From a virus, in IMG/VR virus record IMGVR_UViG_3300028399_000011, positions 1-43,140 of that record: a stretch of DNA of 43,140 bases, one strand, 5' to 3'. Shown here in pieces: positions 33,690 to 40,056 of this stretch. Position 1 is the first letter of the stretch, and each line of letters opens with the position of its first letter. The position numbers were made by a program, and so were the translations under genes. The notes below the pieces were generated by a model that saw nothing but the letters and a program-made list of their open reading frames with translations, did not search any database and was not told the origin of the DNA.

Positions 33690-33876
33690 CTTCTATTCTT
33701 TCCCCTTGTTCGTAAGCGCGGCGGAGGGAAGAGCGGTAAGAATAGAACTCCGCTTGAAGGCGGCGCACCGCTTCCTCCGACGGCAGTTTGATTACGAGTT
33801 CCCCAGCGTCCAACGCTTCGCTGACGAGGTAAAGGAAGTCGTCGGGGATGTTGGACCAATGCTTGACGTCAACCAT
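33568..33876 (-). CDS. Small phage protein, 102 aa (family also seen at 42301 and 42523)
   Basis: Pattern: VIKLP, a helical stretch (EEAVRRLQAEFYSYRSSLRR), variable charged residues, then a strand LIIRPRE. The same pattern appears in the proteins at 42301 and 42523, so they form a small paralogous family. No function is known. The 3' end overlaps the nuclease gene and the start overlaps the preceding gene by eight bases. Confidence 0.6.
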   Translation of the reverse strand: MVDVKHWSNIPDDFLYLVSEALDAGELVIKLPSEEAVRRLQAEFYSYRSSLRRAYEQGERIEDAKLAYRVSFHRSGKSLIIRPREGDGHNSSLSRSSVVEPD

Positions 33877-34075
33877 TCAGGAGGTCGTCGAAGTTGGGAA
33901 GGGTTTCCTTCTTTCGTCGTGCTTTGGGCTTCTCAGCCGCCCGCCGCTCCTCGCGAAGGATGTGCCTGCGGAAGGCTATTGCCTCCGCAAGCTCCTCGTC
34001 AGTGTATTCCTCGCCGGCAAGGATTCGCCGGCGGAGGTCGTTGAGTTTGTGGATGTCGAAGTCGCTCGCGCTCAC
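33869..34075 (-). CDS. Hypothetical charged helical protein, 68 aa
   Basis: GTG start with TTTGGAGGAGA upstream. Highly charged helical product (ILREERRAAEKPKARRKKE) ending NFDDLLNG. A promoter inside the preceding gene (34103-34131) lies just upstream. It overlaps the next gene by eight bases. Function unknown. Confidence 0.65.
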   Translation of the reverse strand: MSASDFDIHKLNDLRRRILAGEEYTDEELAEAIAFRRHILREERRAAEKPKARRKKETLPNFDDLLNG

Positions 34076-34437
34076 CTGTTGGTCTCCTCCAAATTGGGGT
34101 CCATTATACCACCGTTGTTGCGAAGGATCAAGTCAAGGAGCTGCGTTGCAACGCCCCTCGTTTCCTTCATACCGTGGTTGGCAAGGAAATGCAGGCCGGC
34201 GATGAGCAGGTCGCGGTCGATGGTCTCCGCGCCTTTCAATCGCGCGGCGATCTGCTTGTGCGCGTCGGAAGAGTGCAGGGTGTTCCAAGCGCGAAGGAGG
34301 TGGGTAATGAGGCTGCTCCGCGCGCCATGTGGAATGCGGTCGAAGAGCGGGTCGCGGAGAAGCTCATTGTTTACCTCGAGGACGTCCTGCGGGACGTAGA
34401 CTCGGAGCTTCATCGTTGGCATGGTTTTCTTAGGCAT
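34072..34437 (-). CDS. Hypothetical protein, 121 aa
   Basis: The start at 34437 (MPKKTMPTMKLRVYVPQDV) has SD TGGAGGAAACA and overlaps the helicase stop by eight bases; the longer upstream frame is an artefact of the helicase gene. The product begins with a basic N-terminus and a strand, then helices. No motif is recognised. A promoter for the next gene lies inside its 3' end. Confidence 0.7.
   Translation of the reverse strand: MPKKTMPTMKLRVYVPQDVLEVNNELLRDPLFDRIPHGARSSLITHLLRAWNTLHSSDAHKQIAARLKGAETIDRDLLIAGLHFLANHGMKETRGVATQLLDLILRNNGGIMDPNLEETNR
34103..34131 (-). promoter_or_regulatory. sigma70-type promoter with extended -10
   Basis: On the minus strand TTGATC (34131-34126), a 17-base spacer, TATAAT (34108-34103) preceded by TGG. 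It would restart transcription for the recombination and replication genes from 34075 downward. Confidence 0.7.
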
Positions 34438-35821
34438 TGTTTCCTCCAATAAGGGTGAGAGAAAGTTTGGCTCGAGTATAAGCGACGTAGCGGAGATTGT
34501 CTTCCTGGAGGAAGTCCTCTTCCGTCGTCGCGAACTTGGAGGGCATGAGGCCGGGGTAGAGGATGTATGTGAAGTCGGCCTCGTCGCCCTTTGCACGATG
34601 TATTGTGGAGAGGGTTACGCCGCCGTCGGTGGAAAGGAGTGCCTTTACTGCGTCGAGTAGGTCGCCGACGGTCGAGAGATTCTCATCCTCCGCAAGGGAG
34701 GCGTAGGTGGTGTAGAGTTCATCCAGGGCCGCCTTCTTCCTCTCAGGTGCTTGGTTGATTTCGACTTCCAGCAGGCGGAGGAACTTCTTGATTGGCGTCG
34801 TCCGCTTGTGCTTGGAGAGGCGGCTGAGGATGTAGCGTCCCAATGAGGTTCGGATGCGCATGGGAACTTTGTGGCGAAAGAGATAGAGGCCGAAGGAGAA
34901 GAGCGGGCCGTTGTTGCGACAGAGAAATAGGGCGCGGGCGGGAATTTCGTTGTATTCGGGAGTGTGGGGAATGGTGATTACTTCCCCGTCCGTAGCCTCG
35001 GGGGCGGCCTGGATGTCAGGGACGATTCCTTGCGCAGCGCGGATGACGGCCTTCGAACAGCGATAGGAAATCGGCATAAGGAGGCGCGTTGCGGAATGGG
35101 TGTCCGCAAGGAGGTCCATGCTGTTTGTAGCCGCGCCTCGGAAAGCGTAGATGCTCTGCCGCGGATCGCCGCAGATGATGAGGCGGCGAGGGGAAAGCTT
35201 CTCAATAATATGGTGCTGTATGGGGTTGAGGTCTTGGGCCTCGTCGACGAGGAGAATGTCGGGACGAGGGAGTGGGATGTCCCGCAGGAAGGGCAGCTCT
35301 AGCATGTCGTTGAAGTCGATTGTGCGAGTGTCGGACTGAAGGAGCTCCAGGATGCGAGGCAGGTAGTTGGAGAGGGTTGCCTGCTCATCGTCCGTAAGGG
35401 GCGCGGCGGAAAGTTGGGATTCCCAGTCGTAGTCGTCGTCCAGGCCGGCGCAGTTCGCCCGGGCGAGGTCAAGCTGGCGATTGGCCTCGTAGTGGATGTC
35501 CTTATGGCGGGAAGGGATGAGTTGGCGAATCGTGTCGAGGGCTTTCCTCGTGTCGATTTTGACTTTGAGTTTCTTACGGACGGCAGCCAGGCAGAGGGAA
35601 TGGAAGGTTGCGACGTTTGTGCCGGGCATCCTCGCCTTCATGGTTTCTGCGATGTGTTTGTTGAAGGCAAGGGCATAGACCTCCGATAACTCGGGGGCGA
35701 CTGAGGCGAGGTGGGTGAGGATGGTAGTCTTTCCACTGCCCGCCCGCGCGATGATGGAAAGGTTTTCCTTAGTCGACGTGAAGGCGTCGATAATCTTCTG
35801 CTGGTAGTCGTCGAATTGCAT
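34430..35821 (-). CDS. UvrD/Rep-like superfamily 1 DNA helicase
   Basis: 463 aa from the ATG at 35821 (AGGTGA upstream; a GTG nine bases earlier is an alternative). SF1 motifs: ARAGSGKTT (I), LLVDEAQDLNP (II), IICGDPRQSIYAFRGA (III), ISYRC (IV), VTLSTIHRAKGDEAD (V), LRYVAYTRAKLSL (VI). A compact single-polypeptide 3'-5' helicase for replication or recombination. It overlaps the next gene by eight bases. Confidence 0.9.
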   Translation of the reverse strand: MQFDDYQQKIIDAFTSTKENLSIIARAGSGKTTILTHLASVAPELSEVYALAFNKHIAETMKARMPGTNVATFHSLCLAAVRKKLKVKIDTRKALDTIRQLIPSRHKDIHYEANRQLDLARANCAGLDDDYDWESQLSAAPLTDDEQATLSNYLPRILELLQSDTRTIDFNDMLELPFLRDIPLPRPDILLVDEAQDLNPIQHHIIEKLSPRRLIICGDPRQSIYAFRGAATNSMDLLADTHSATRLLMPISYRCSKAVIRAAQGIVPDIQAAPEATDGEVITIPHTPEYNEIPARALFLCRNNGPLFSFGLYLFRHKVPMRIRTSLGRYILSRLSKHKRTTPIKKFLRLLEVEINQAPERKKAALDELYTTYASLAEDENLSTVGDLLDAVKALLSTDGGVTLSTIHRAKGDEADFTYILYPGLMPSKFATTEEDFLQEDNLRYVAYTRAKLSLTLIGGNNA

Positions 35822-35826
35822 TGTCG

Positions 35827-36168
35827 TCACCTGTCGGAAATGAGTTGTGCTGTCTTCTTGTTCAAAAGGAGGCCGAGGCCGGCGATATCCCCGCGGTCGT
35901 AAAGTGGGAGGATGTCACGCAAGGGGATGAGGAGGAAGTTGCAGCGCGGTTCCATGAACGTCAAATTGACATAGGTGCATGCGCCGGGGGCATAGGTGAG
36001 GAAGCAGGTATCAACACCCTCGTCCATGTCCGCGCGGGAGATAGTTGGTTCGTCGTGGAAGAATGGATAGAAGCATGCGCAAAGTTGCTCGATGCGCGTG
36101 GGGTTCTTTGCGATGAGAATTTCATCCGCGACGTCAACGTGGAGTGGAATTGTGATTGTGTATGACAT
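35827..36168 (-). CDS. Hypothetical protein, 113 aa
   Basis: The start overlaps the previous stop (TGATG). The product begins MSYTITIPLHVDVADEILIA, with a Cys-containing middle (LCACFYPFF) and a helical end. Its gene-order position, just before the helicase, suggests an early protein. No family is recognised. Confidence 0.65.
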   Translation of the reverse strand: MSYTITIPLHVDVADEILIAKNPTRIEQLCACFYPFFHDEPTISRADMDEGVDTCFLTYAPGACTYVNLTFMEPRCNFLLIPLRDILPLYDRGDIAGLGLLLNKKTAQLISDR

Positions 36169-36449
36169 CAGTCGTTGTCCCCATAGGTTGCCCAGGAAGA
36201 TGCGATGTCGTGTGCCTCGTCCTCAATGGTGGCGGTGACGCCGGAAGAGTCGAGGCTGTGGATGATGAGGCGGCCGACGGCTGCCACGTCGTTCTTCGCG
36301 ATGGCGACGGCGAGGTCTTCCAAATCGCGGTCGGAAGTGAATCCTTCCGCGAGATCGTAGAAGAAGTCCAGCGGGGTGTCGAGAATATGGCGTGTCCAAG
36401 CCTTCTCACGGGCGGCGGGAAGGTGGGACTGGATGTCGTCGTTGGTCAT
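36168..36449 (-). CDS. Acidic hypothetical protein, 93 aa
   Basis: The start at 36449 follows the shared leader CAGGAGGACTAACC. The product MTNDDIQSHLPAAREKAWTR is acidic and mainly helical (DLEDLAVAIAKNDVAAVGRL), ending DND. No motif is recognised. Confidence 0.7.
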   Translation of the reverse strand: MTNDDIQSHLPAAREKAWTRHILDTPLDFFYDLAEGFTSDRDLEDLAVAIAKNDVAAVGRLIIHSLDSSGVTATIEDEAHDIASSWATYGDND

Positions 36450-36451
36450 GG

Positions 36452-36979
36452 TTAGTCCTCCTGTGAGTAGATTGCTTCTTTGGTCCAGCGAAAGGGCCAG
36501 TCTCCACATTCTACGAGGCAGATGTCGTAGATTACCTTGCCTACGCGAATTGCGGCGTAAGGGAATTGCTTACGGCATTCTACCATATAGAGAAGTGAAG
36601 TGGAGTTCATCTTGATGGTGTGGTATTCTCCGCCCTCCGTCTTCGTCGTTTCAACGGGGACTTCGTGTGTTTGGTTGTCGCTGAGGCGAATGACCTCTCG
36701 GCGGAAGTCGCGGAAAGTGGGCATCCTTTGTGTGGTGACGAGGATGAGTTGGCGACACGGCTGCCGCTTGCATAGGATGTCGCACTTGGCATGAGGGAAG
36801 AAGATATCTGTAGTCACGAAGTAGTCAATCTCTTGTCCGTACTTGAGCCAAAGGTGGCGGTACTCACAGTCGCGCCACTCTTCGAGGATATCGAGTTCGT
36901 GTTGTGATAGCTGGCTGAAGTCTTTTGTTGCGAGAGCTTGTGCGATGTGCTCTGCGACGGTGTAAAGGTGGTGTGGCAT
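36452..36979 (-). CDS. Hypothetical protein, 175 aa
   Basis: The start at 36979 (MPHHLYTVAEHIAQAL) has the shared leader AGGAGGACTAACT; the longer frame is a readback of the upstream gene. The product is a helical N-terminal half with a Cys-bearing middle (KCDILCKRQPC) and a C-terminal beta part (ICLVECGDWPF). It ends QED in the SD-stop-start junction. No family is recognised. Confidence 0.7.
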   Translation of the reverse strand: MPHHLYTVAEHIAQALATKDFSQLSQHELDILEEWRDCEYRHLWLKYGQEIDYFVTTDIFFPHAKCDILCKRQPCRQLILVTTQRMPTFRDFRREVIRLSDNQTHEVPVETTKTEGGEYHTIKMNSTSLLYMVECRKQFPYAAIRVGKVIYDICLVECGDWPFRWTKEAIYSQED

Positions 36980-36981
36980 AG

Positions 36982-37242
36982 TTAGTCCTCCTTGTTGCGC
37001 AGGTCCTGGAACTTGTCCTTGGGGCACCAGATTGTATGTCCGTGGCACAGGTCGATGCGTACCTCGTTGCCAGAGGTGCAAAAGGGCTCTCCAAAGAGCG
37101 GGCACCAGTCGCCACACGGAATCATTGCTTCACTGCTACCAACGTAGCTAAAGGGGCAAAATTGCTGCTTCAGTTGGGCACCCCTCTTCACTTTTAGGTA
37201 TCCACTGGTGGTGATTTGGATGTCACGGTCGTGATCTTCCAT
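36982..37242 (-). CDS. Cys-rich zinc-binding protein, 86 aa
   Basis: Start with GAGGACTGAAAA before the ATG. CPFSYVGSSEAMIPCGDWCP, then FC and a final LCHG and WCP, give several Cys that may bind zinc. Similar Cys-rich small phage proteins are common. It ends NKED in the SD-stop junction. No specific function is known. Confidence 0.65.
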   Translation of the reverse strand: MEDHDRDIQITTSGYLKVKRGAQLKQQFCPFSYVGSSEAMIPCGDWCPLFGEPFCTSGNEVRIDLCHGHTIWCPKDKFQDLRNKED

Positions 37243-37245
37243 TTT

Positions 37246-37458
37246 TCAGTCCTCTTCTGTCTTTATACGCTTGTTCCACAGGCGTGTTGCCTCTGTCCGC
37301 CAGTCCGCTACATCCGTGCGGATTGCTGGTCCTTGAGCTCCGCACTTATTGCATAGCGTGAATCCATACTCATCATCATAGGTAAACTCAGCTATGGGAG
37401 CCAGATCCAGGCTTCCGCAAAATGGGCAAGGGTTGACTTTGACTCGTTCTGTTGGCAT
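37246..37458 (-). CDS. Lar-like restriction-alleviation zinc-ribbon protein
   Basis: 70 aa starting MPTERVKVNPCPFCGS at 37458, after AAGGAGGACTAACC. CPFCGS and CNKCGAQGP with a downstream Trp-Asn-x-Arg pattern (LWNKR) match the Lar family, which modifies host restriction. An in-frame upstream start at 37548 (MKVIIDDRLGDWRIF) also has an SD (AGGAGATCAGTC), giving a possible 100-residue form. It ends EED at the SD-stop junction. The leader contains a 68-nt hairpin. Confidence 0.65.
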   Translation of the reverse strand: MPTERVKVNPCPFCGSLDLAPIAEFTYDDEYGFTLCNKCGAQGPAIRTDVADWRTEATRLWNKRIKTEED

Positions 37459-37568
37459 GGTTAGTCCTCCTTCTGTTCTGCGCGCGGCACCAATCCCCAA
37501 TGAGAATATTCTCCAATCTCCCAACCTGTCGTCAATGATCACTTTCATGACTGATCTCCTAAATTGGC

Positions 37569-37636
37569 GGCAACCTCACCGGCTGACTCGGCGCCCAGCG
37601 TTACCGCTTCCCCACGCCGCAGCCAGCAAGGTTGCC
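37569..37636 (-). ncRNA. Candidate structured RNA (68-nt nested hairpin)
   Basis: On the minus strand, nested arms: GGCAACCT/AGGTTGCC (8 bp, 37636-37629 with 37576-37569), GGCTG/CAGCC (5), CGGCG/CGCCG (5), and AGCG-GTAA-CGCT with a GNRA-type tetraloop. Twenty-two pairs in one stem. It starts two bases after a stop codon and ends before the SD of the Lar-like upstream start. There is no U-run, so it is not a typical terminator. It could be a cis-regulatory leader or a small RNA. Confidence 0.5.
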
Positions 37637-37637
37637 A

Positions 37638-37892
37638 TTACTCCATGCAATCGTCGCAAACCCACTTCTCATCGTCGAAGAGGAAGAAGTTGGGCTCTGT
37701 TGCTTCGCAGACAGCGCACTGCTGGGGGTCTTCAAGTCCAGTTGCCCAAGCGCCGTCGTACCAGACTCCCGGAATAGAAGTGAGCTTTTTGACAAGTGGG
37801 TGTTGTTCAGCGCGCTCTTCCGCCTCGTCTTTGGACTCGGCGGGGATGAGAATGAGTGCGCCGAATTGGATCACGAGGGGGTAGTGTTTCAT
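37638..37892 (-). CDS. Zinc-ribbon protein, 84 aa
   Basis: Starts MKHYPLVIQFGALILIPAES; SD GGAGCGCGAAT. CAVCEATEPN and CDDCME at the C-terminus form a zinc ribbon. The N-terminal part is beta-helix-like with charged residues (ESKDEAEERAEQHPLV). Function unknown. Confidence 0.65.
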   Translation of the reverse strand: MKHYPLVIQFGALILIPAESKDEAEERAEQHPLVKKLTSIPGVWYDGAWATGLEDPQQCAVCEATEPNFFLFDDEKWVCDDCME

Positions 37893-38155
37893 GATTCGCG
37901 CTCCTGTCTAGGGGTTGCCTTCTTGAGCCCTAAATAGACTCGCCTTGCAAGCGGTCCCTTGCATGGACACCGCTCAAGTCTTGTCATAATCTTTGCATCT
38001 GTTAGATTGAGAGCGTATACAACAGTTTCATATTCGCATGCTAGGTACGGTCCGCCAGGTAGCGTTGCATGGTCGTGTTGCTTCGCTATACGAAGGCGGT
38101 TGCGGATTATGTCTGCGTCGATAGCTGTTAGAGGCTTTTCGGTGTGAACAAGCAT
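37889..38155 (-). CDS. Hypothetical protein, 88 aa
   Basis: The start at 38155 follows AAGGGG. The product MLVHTEKPLTAIDADIIRNR is mixed helix and sheet with CPCKG near the middle. It ends RES in ATGA overlap with the next gene. No family is recognised. Confidence 0.65.
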   Translation of the reverse strand: MLVHTEKPLTAIDADIIRNRLRIAKQHDHATLPGGPYLACEYETVVYALNLTDAKIMTRLERCPCKGPLARRVYLGLKKATPRQERES

Positions 38156-38176
38156 TTACTGTGTACCCCTTTCCGA

Positions 38177-38470
38177 TTAGATCTTTGGCGCATCCACATA
38201 CCTGTGGCGAAAGTTGTCAATCCATTCTTCGATTGCTGCTACGCGCTCTTCTAGGGTCATGCGTTTTCGTATTTCCTTGAGTTCCTCCGTGCGTCGTCTA
38301 ACCTCTTGCTCGTAACAACGGGCGCACTTTAGGTTGATGTGAATGGTCTTGCCTCCGCAAACGGGGCAGTGTTCTTCGCATTTGGACAGATGCCGCCATT
38401 CTCGTCGATTTCTTCCTGATGCAGGATAGCACCTGCAAGGCTGAGGAACATCCGATTGCATTGTGCGCAT
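38177..38470 (-). CDS. Zinc-ribbon and coiled-coil protein (5' part doubtful)
   Basis: The convincing part begins near CEEHCPVCGGKTIHINLKC: CPVC and CARC (zinc ribbon), then a charged coiled coil (RRRTEELKEIRKRM). The first about 40 residues and the start at 38470 have no SD and overlap the gene at 38329-38517 in another frame. It may be the second half of that gene after a frameshift, or use an unusual start. Confidence 0.5.
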   Translation of the reverse strand: MRTMQSDVPQPCRCYPASGRNRREWRHLSKCEEHCPVCGGKTIHINLKCARCYEQEVRRRTEELKEIRKRMTLEERVAAIEEWIDNFRHRYVDAPKI

Positions 38471-38517
38471 GTCGGGCCGAGCAGGGTTTGCTTGATGTCA
38501 GGCAGTTCTATGTTCAC
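38329..38517 (-). CDS. Zinc-finger-like protein, 62 aa (possibly the 5' half of a split gene)
   Basis: GTG start with CAGGAG nine bases upstream. CAQCNRMFLSLAGAILHQEE and downstream ENGGIC give a C-x2-C...H zinc-finger-like pattern. The last 15 residues look out of frame; a -1 shift would continue into the zinc-ribbon protein at 38177. Either a short gene or a broken one. Confidence 0.5.
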   Translation of the reverse strand: MNIELPDIKQTLLGPTCAQCNRMFLSLAGAILHQEEIDENGGICPNAKNTAPFAEARPFTST

Positions 38518-38523
38518 TTTAGT

Positions 38524-38817
38524 CTACTCCTGTGATTTATGGAGCGCTTGGGCTAGCAGCGCCTTGCTCAGCAGGAATTTGCCAAGCTCTTCAATTCGGT
38601 ATGCATCTATCCCGTAGAGGTCTTTAAGTGCTTCATTCGCGACGTCTTCAACTATAAGCCCGACCGCGTTTACTGAGCAAATCTTCCTTGATAGGGTAAG
38701 AAGGAGTTCTCGCAGTGCTGTTGGATCTCTAACGACGCTATTGATAATGTCGTCCAGAGTCGCCGTAGCGTCTAACTCTTTCGAGAGTTTGATTGGGATT
38801 GTGAATTGATTAGTCAT
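38524..38817 (-). CDS. Hypothetical helical protein, 97 aa
   Basis: AGGAGG eleven bases before the ATG. Begins MTNQFTIPIKLSKELDAT, then mostly helix (LRELLLTLSRKICSVNAVGL). It overlaps the upstream zinc-ribbon gene by eight bases. No motif is recognised. Confidence 0.65.
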   Translation of the reverse strand: MTNQFTIPIKLSKELDATATLDDIINSVVRDPTALRELLLTLSRKICSVNAVGLIVEDVANEALKDLYGIDAYRIEELGKFLLSKALLAQALHKSQE

Positions 38818-39052
38818 CTGTTTGCTTGCCTCCTGTAGTTGCAGTTCCGTATTGGAATTTTGTGCCTTCGTTTGTGACGTCGAAGCGGACGCGCTGCCCG
38901 CAGTAGGGACAGTAGTCGTGCGTAAGGCCCGTTGACCACTGGACGGGCTTCGTTACCCACTCTTTGCCAACCCAAAACAAAGCTACATCAAGTCTGTTCT
39001 CGCATGAGGGACATGCAAGGACATGGCGAATATGACTGATCGGGACTATCAT
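38810..39052 (-). CDS. Zinc-ribbon protein, 80 aa
   Basis: CPSCENRLD and CPYCGQRV, about 33 residues apart, make a zinc ribbon. Start at 39052 in an ATGA overlap with the small membrane gene upstream; GAGGAG lies nearby. Function unknown. Confidence 0.7.
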   Translation of the reverse strand: MIVPISHIRHVLACPSCENRLDVALFWVGKEWVTKPVQWSTGLTHDYCPYCGQRVRFDVTNEGTKFQYGTATTGGKQTDD

Positions 39053-39207
39053 GGCTTGTCTGGCTCCTCTCCGTTCAGTGTGGGCGTGCAGTCTACTGCT
39101 TCACTGTCTACTACCCTGACGTTGAGTTGGCAGCGGGAAAGGGTCATGATGAGAATGCTTAGTACCATCAAGATGACAGCGATTCCGAGTAGCTTGTCGG
39201 TGTTCAT
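39049..39207 (-). CDS. Small membrane protein, 52 aa
   Basis: A short gene encoding MNTDKLLGIAVILMVLSILI, one membrane helix (about residues 6-23), then a short polar tail ending EEPDKP. The start follows the previous stop by six bases with AGGT nearby; the stop overlaps the next start (ATGA). Function unknown. Confidence 0.6.
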   Translation of the reverse strand: MNTDKLLGIAVILMVLSILIMTLSRCQLNVRVVDSEAVDCTPTLNGEEPDKP

Positions 39208-39213
39208 GGCTTG

Positions 39214-39330
39214 TTACCTGGTTCCGATGTAGACGAGGAGCGCAATCGTGCCAATGGAAATGAGGGCCGACAGCGCGTAGATTGTGATGAAGGCGATTGT
39301 GTCGATGGTCTTTGGGCTGAGTCGTGGCAT
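39214..39330 (-). CDS. Small membrane protein, 38 aa
   Basis: MPRLSPKTIDTIAFITIYAL followed by a second hydrophobic stretch (SALISIGTIALLVYIG), ending GTR. GGGAG lies nine bases before the ATG. It is mostly membrane-embedded. It precedes another small membrane gene, and the two may act as a pair. Function unknown. Confidence 0.6.
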   Translation of the reverse strand: MPRLSPKTIDTIAFITIYALSALISIGTIALLVYIGTR

Positions 39331-39350
39331 GGTTTGGGTCTCCCTGTTGG

Positions 39351-39725
39351 TTACTTTACAATGGGGACGAGGCGCACGTAGAGTGGACGCGCGTTGTTGA
39401 AGTCGACTTCCAAGCGGCGGCGGACGGCGGACATAAGCCAGAATGTGCCGTCGAGGTGCTTCGGCATTGCTGGCCCGGAGTGGGCAAGCAGAGGATAGCT
39501 GAGGTCGTGCGGTCCGTCCCAGCCGGCGATGATGAAGTGGGCCGGTCGGCGAAGGGGGACGTCGGAGACGACGGCCATGATGAGTCTGCATCGCTGTCCG
39601 ACGGCTTGGATAACGAGTGGCGCGCATACGGCCTCATTTTTGTCGCTTGAATCGGTGTTGTAGTAGAACATAAGCGTATTGCTTATGTGGTTTGTGGGGC
39701 CTCCGAGGAAGTAGCGTTTGAGCAT
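39351..39725 (-). CDS. Hypothetical protein, 124 aa
   Basis: Starts MLKRYFLGGPTNHISNTLMF with SD AGGAGCT. The product is beta-rich with several Arg (RRLEVDFNNARPLYVRLVPI). No family is recognised. It follows the structured intergenic segment at 39751-39813. Confidence 0.65.
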   Translation of the reverse strand: MLKRYFLGGPTNHISNTLMFYYNTDSSDKNEAVCAPLVIQAVGQRCRLIMAVVSDVPLRRPAHFIIAGWDGPHDLSYPLLAHSGPAMPKHLDGTFWLMSAVRRRLEVDFNNARPLYVRLVPIVK

Positions 39726-39750
39726 GGTTGTGAGCTCCTATAACTAAATG

Positions 39751-39813
39751 ATGCCCTTGCGGAGAACGACCGGGCCAGCCGGGGAACCATCAGGGTCTCC
39801 GCTCCCTGGGCAT
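39751..39813 (-). ncRNA. Candidate structured RNA between two early genes
   Basis: On the minus strand ATGCCC/GGGCAT (39813-39808 with 39756-39751) encloses GCGGAGA/TCTCCGC (39802-39796 with 39765-39759), with further pairs such as GACC/GGTC inside. It begins six bases after a stop and ends before the SD of the next gene. Weaker than the hairpin at 37569 but unexplained. Confidence 0.35.
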
Positions 39814-39819
39814 TGGGCC

Positions 39820-40044
39820 TTACTTCAAAGTGTCCACCACCACGTACTTGTCCGCGTTGGCGCGGTACTCGCAGCCGGCGACCTCGAACTGGTAGTTCGG
39901 GGCATCGGGGCCGACGTAGCGGACCACGCGGATGGGATCCTTCGCGCAATCCAGCGGCTCGACGCCGTGCTGGGTGCCGAAGTAGTAGGGGGTGGCGATG
40001 AAGGCCAGGGCCATCGTCAGGCCGTGAAGGATGGTCGGGAGCAT
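39820..40044 (-). CDS. Secreted or membrane protein, 74 aa
   Basis: MLPTILHGLTMALAFIATPY is a signal or anchor segment. The rest is a small domain with Cys near CAKDP and AGCEYR. GAGGAG lies before the ATG. Function unknown. Confidence 0.65.
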   Translation of the reverse strand: MLPTILHGLTMALAFIATPYYFGTQHGVEPLDCAKDPIRVVRYVGPDAPNYQFEVAGCEYRANADKYVVVDTLK

Positions 40045-40056
40045 GGTGCTTCTCCT

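Noticed and set aside
37569-37636. Possible tRNA
   Set aside because: There is no anticodon arm, T-loop or D-loop pattern; it is a single nested hairpin.
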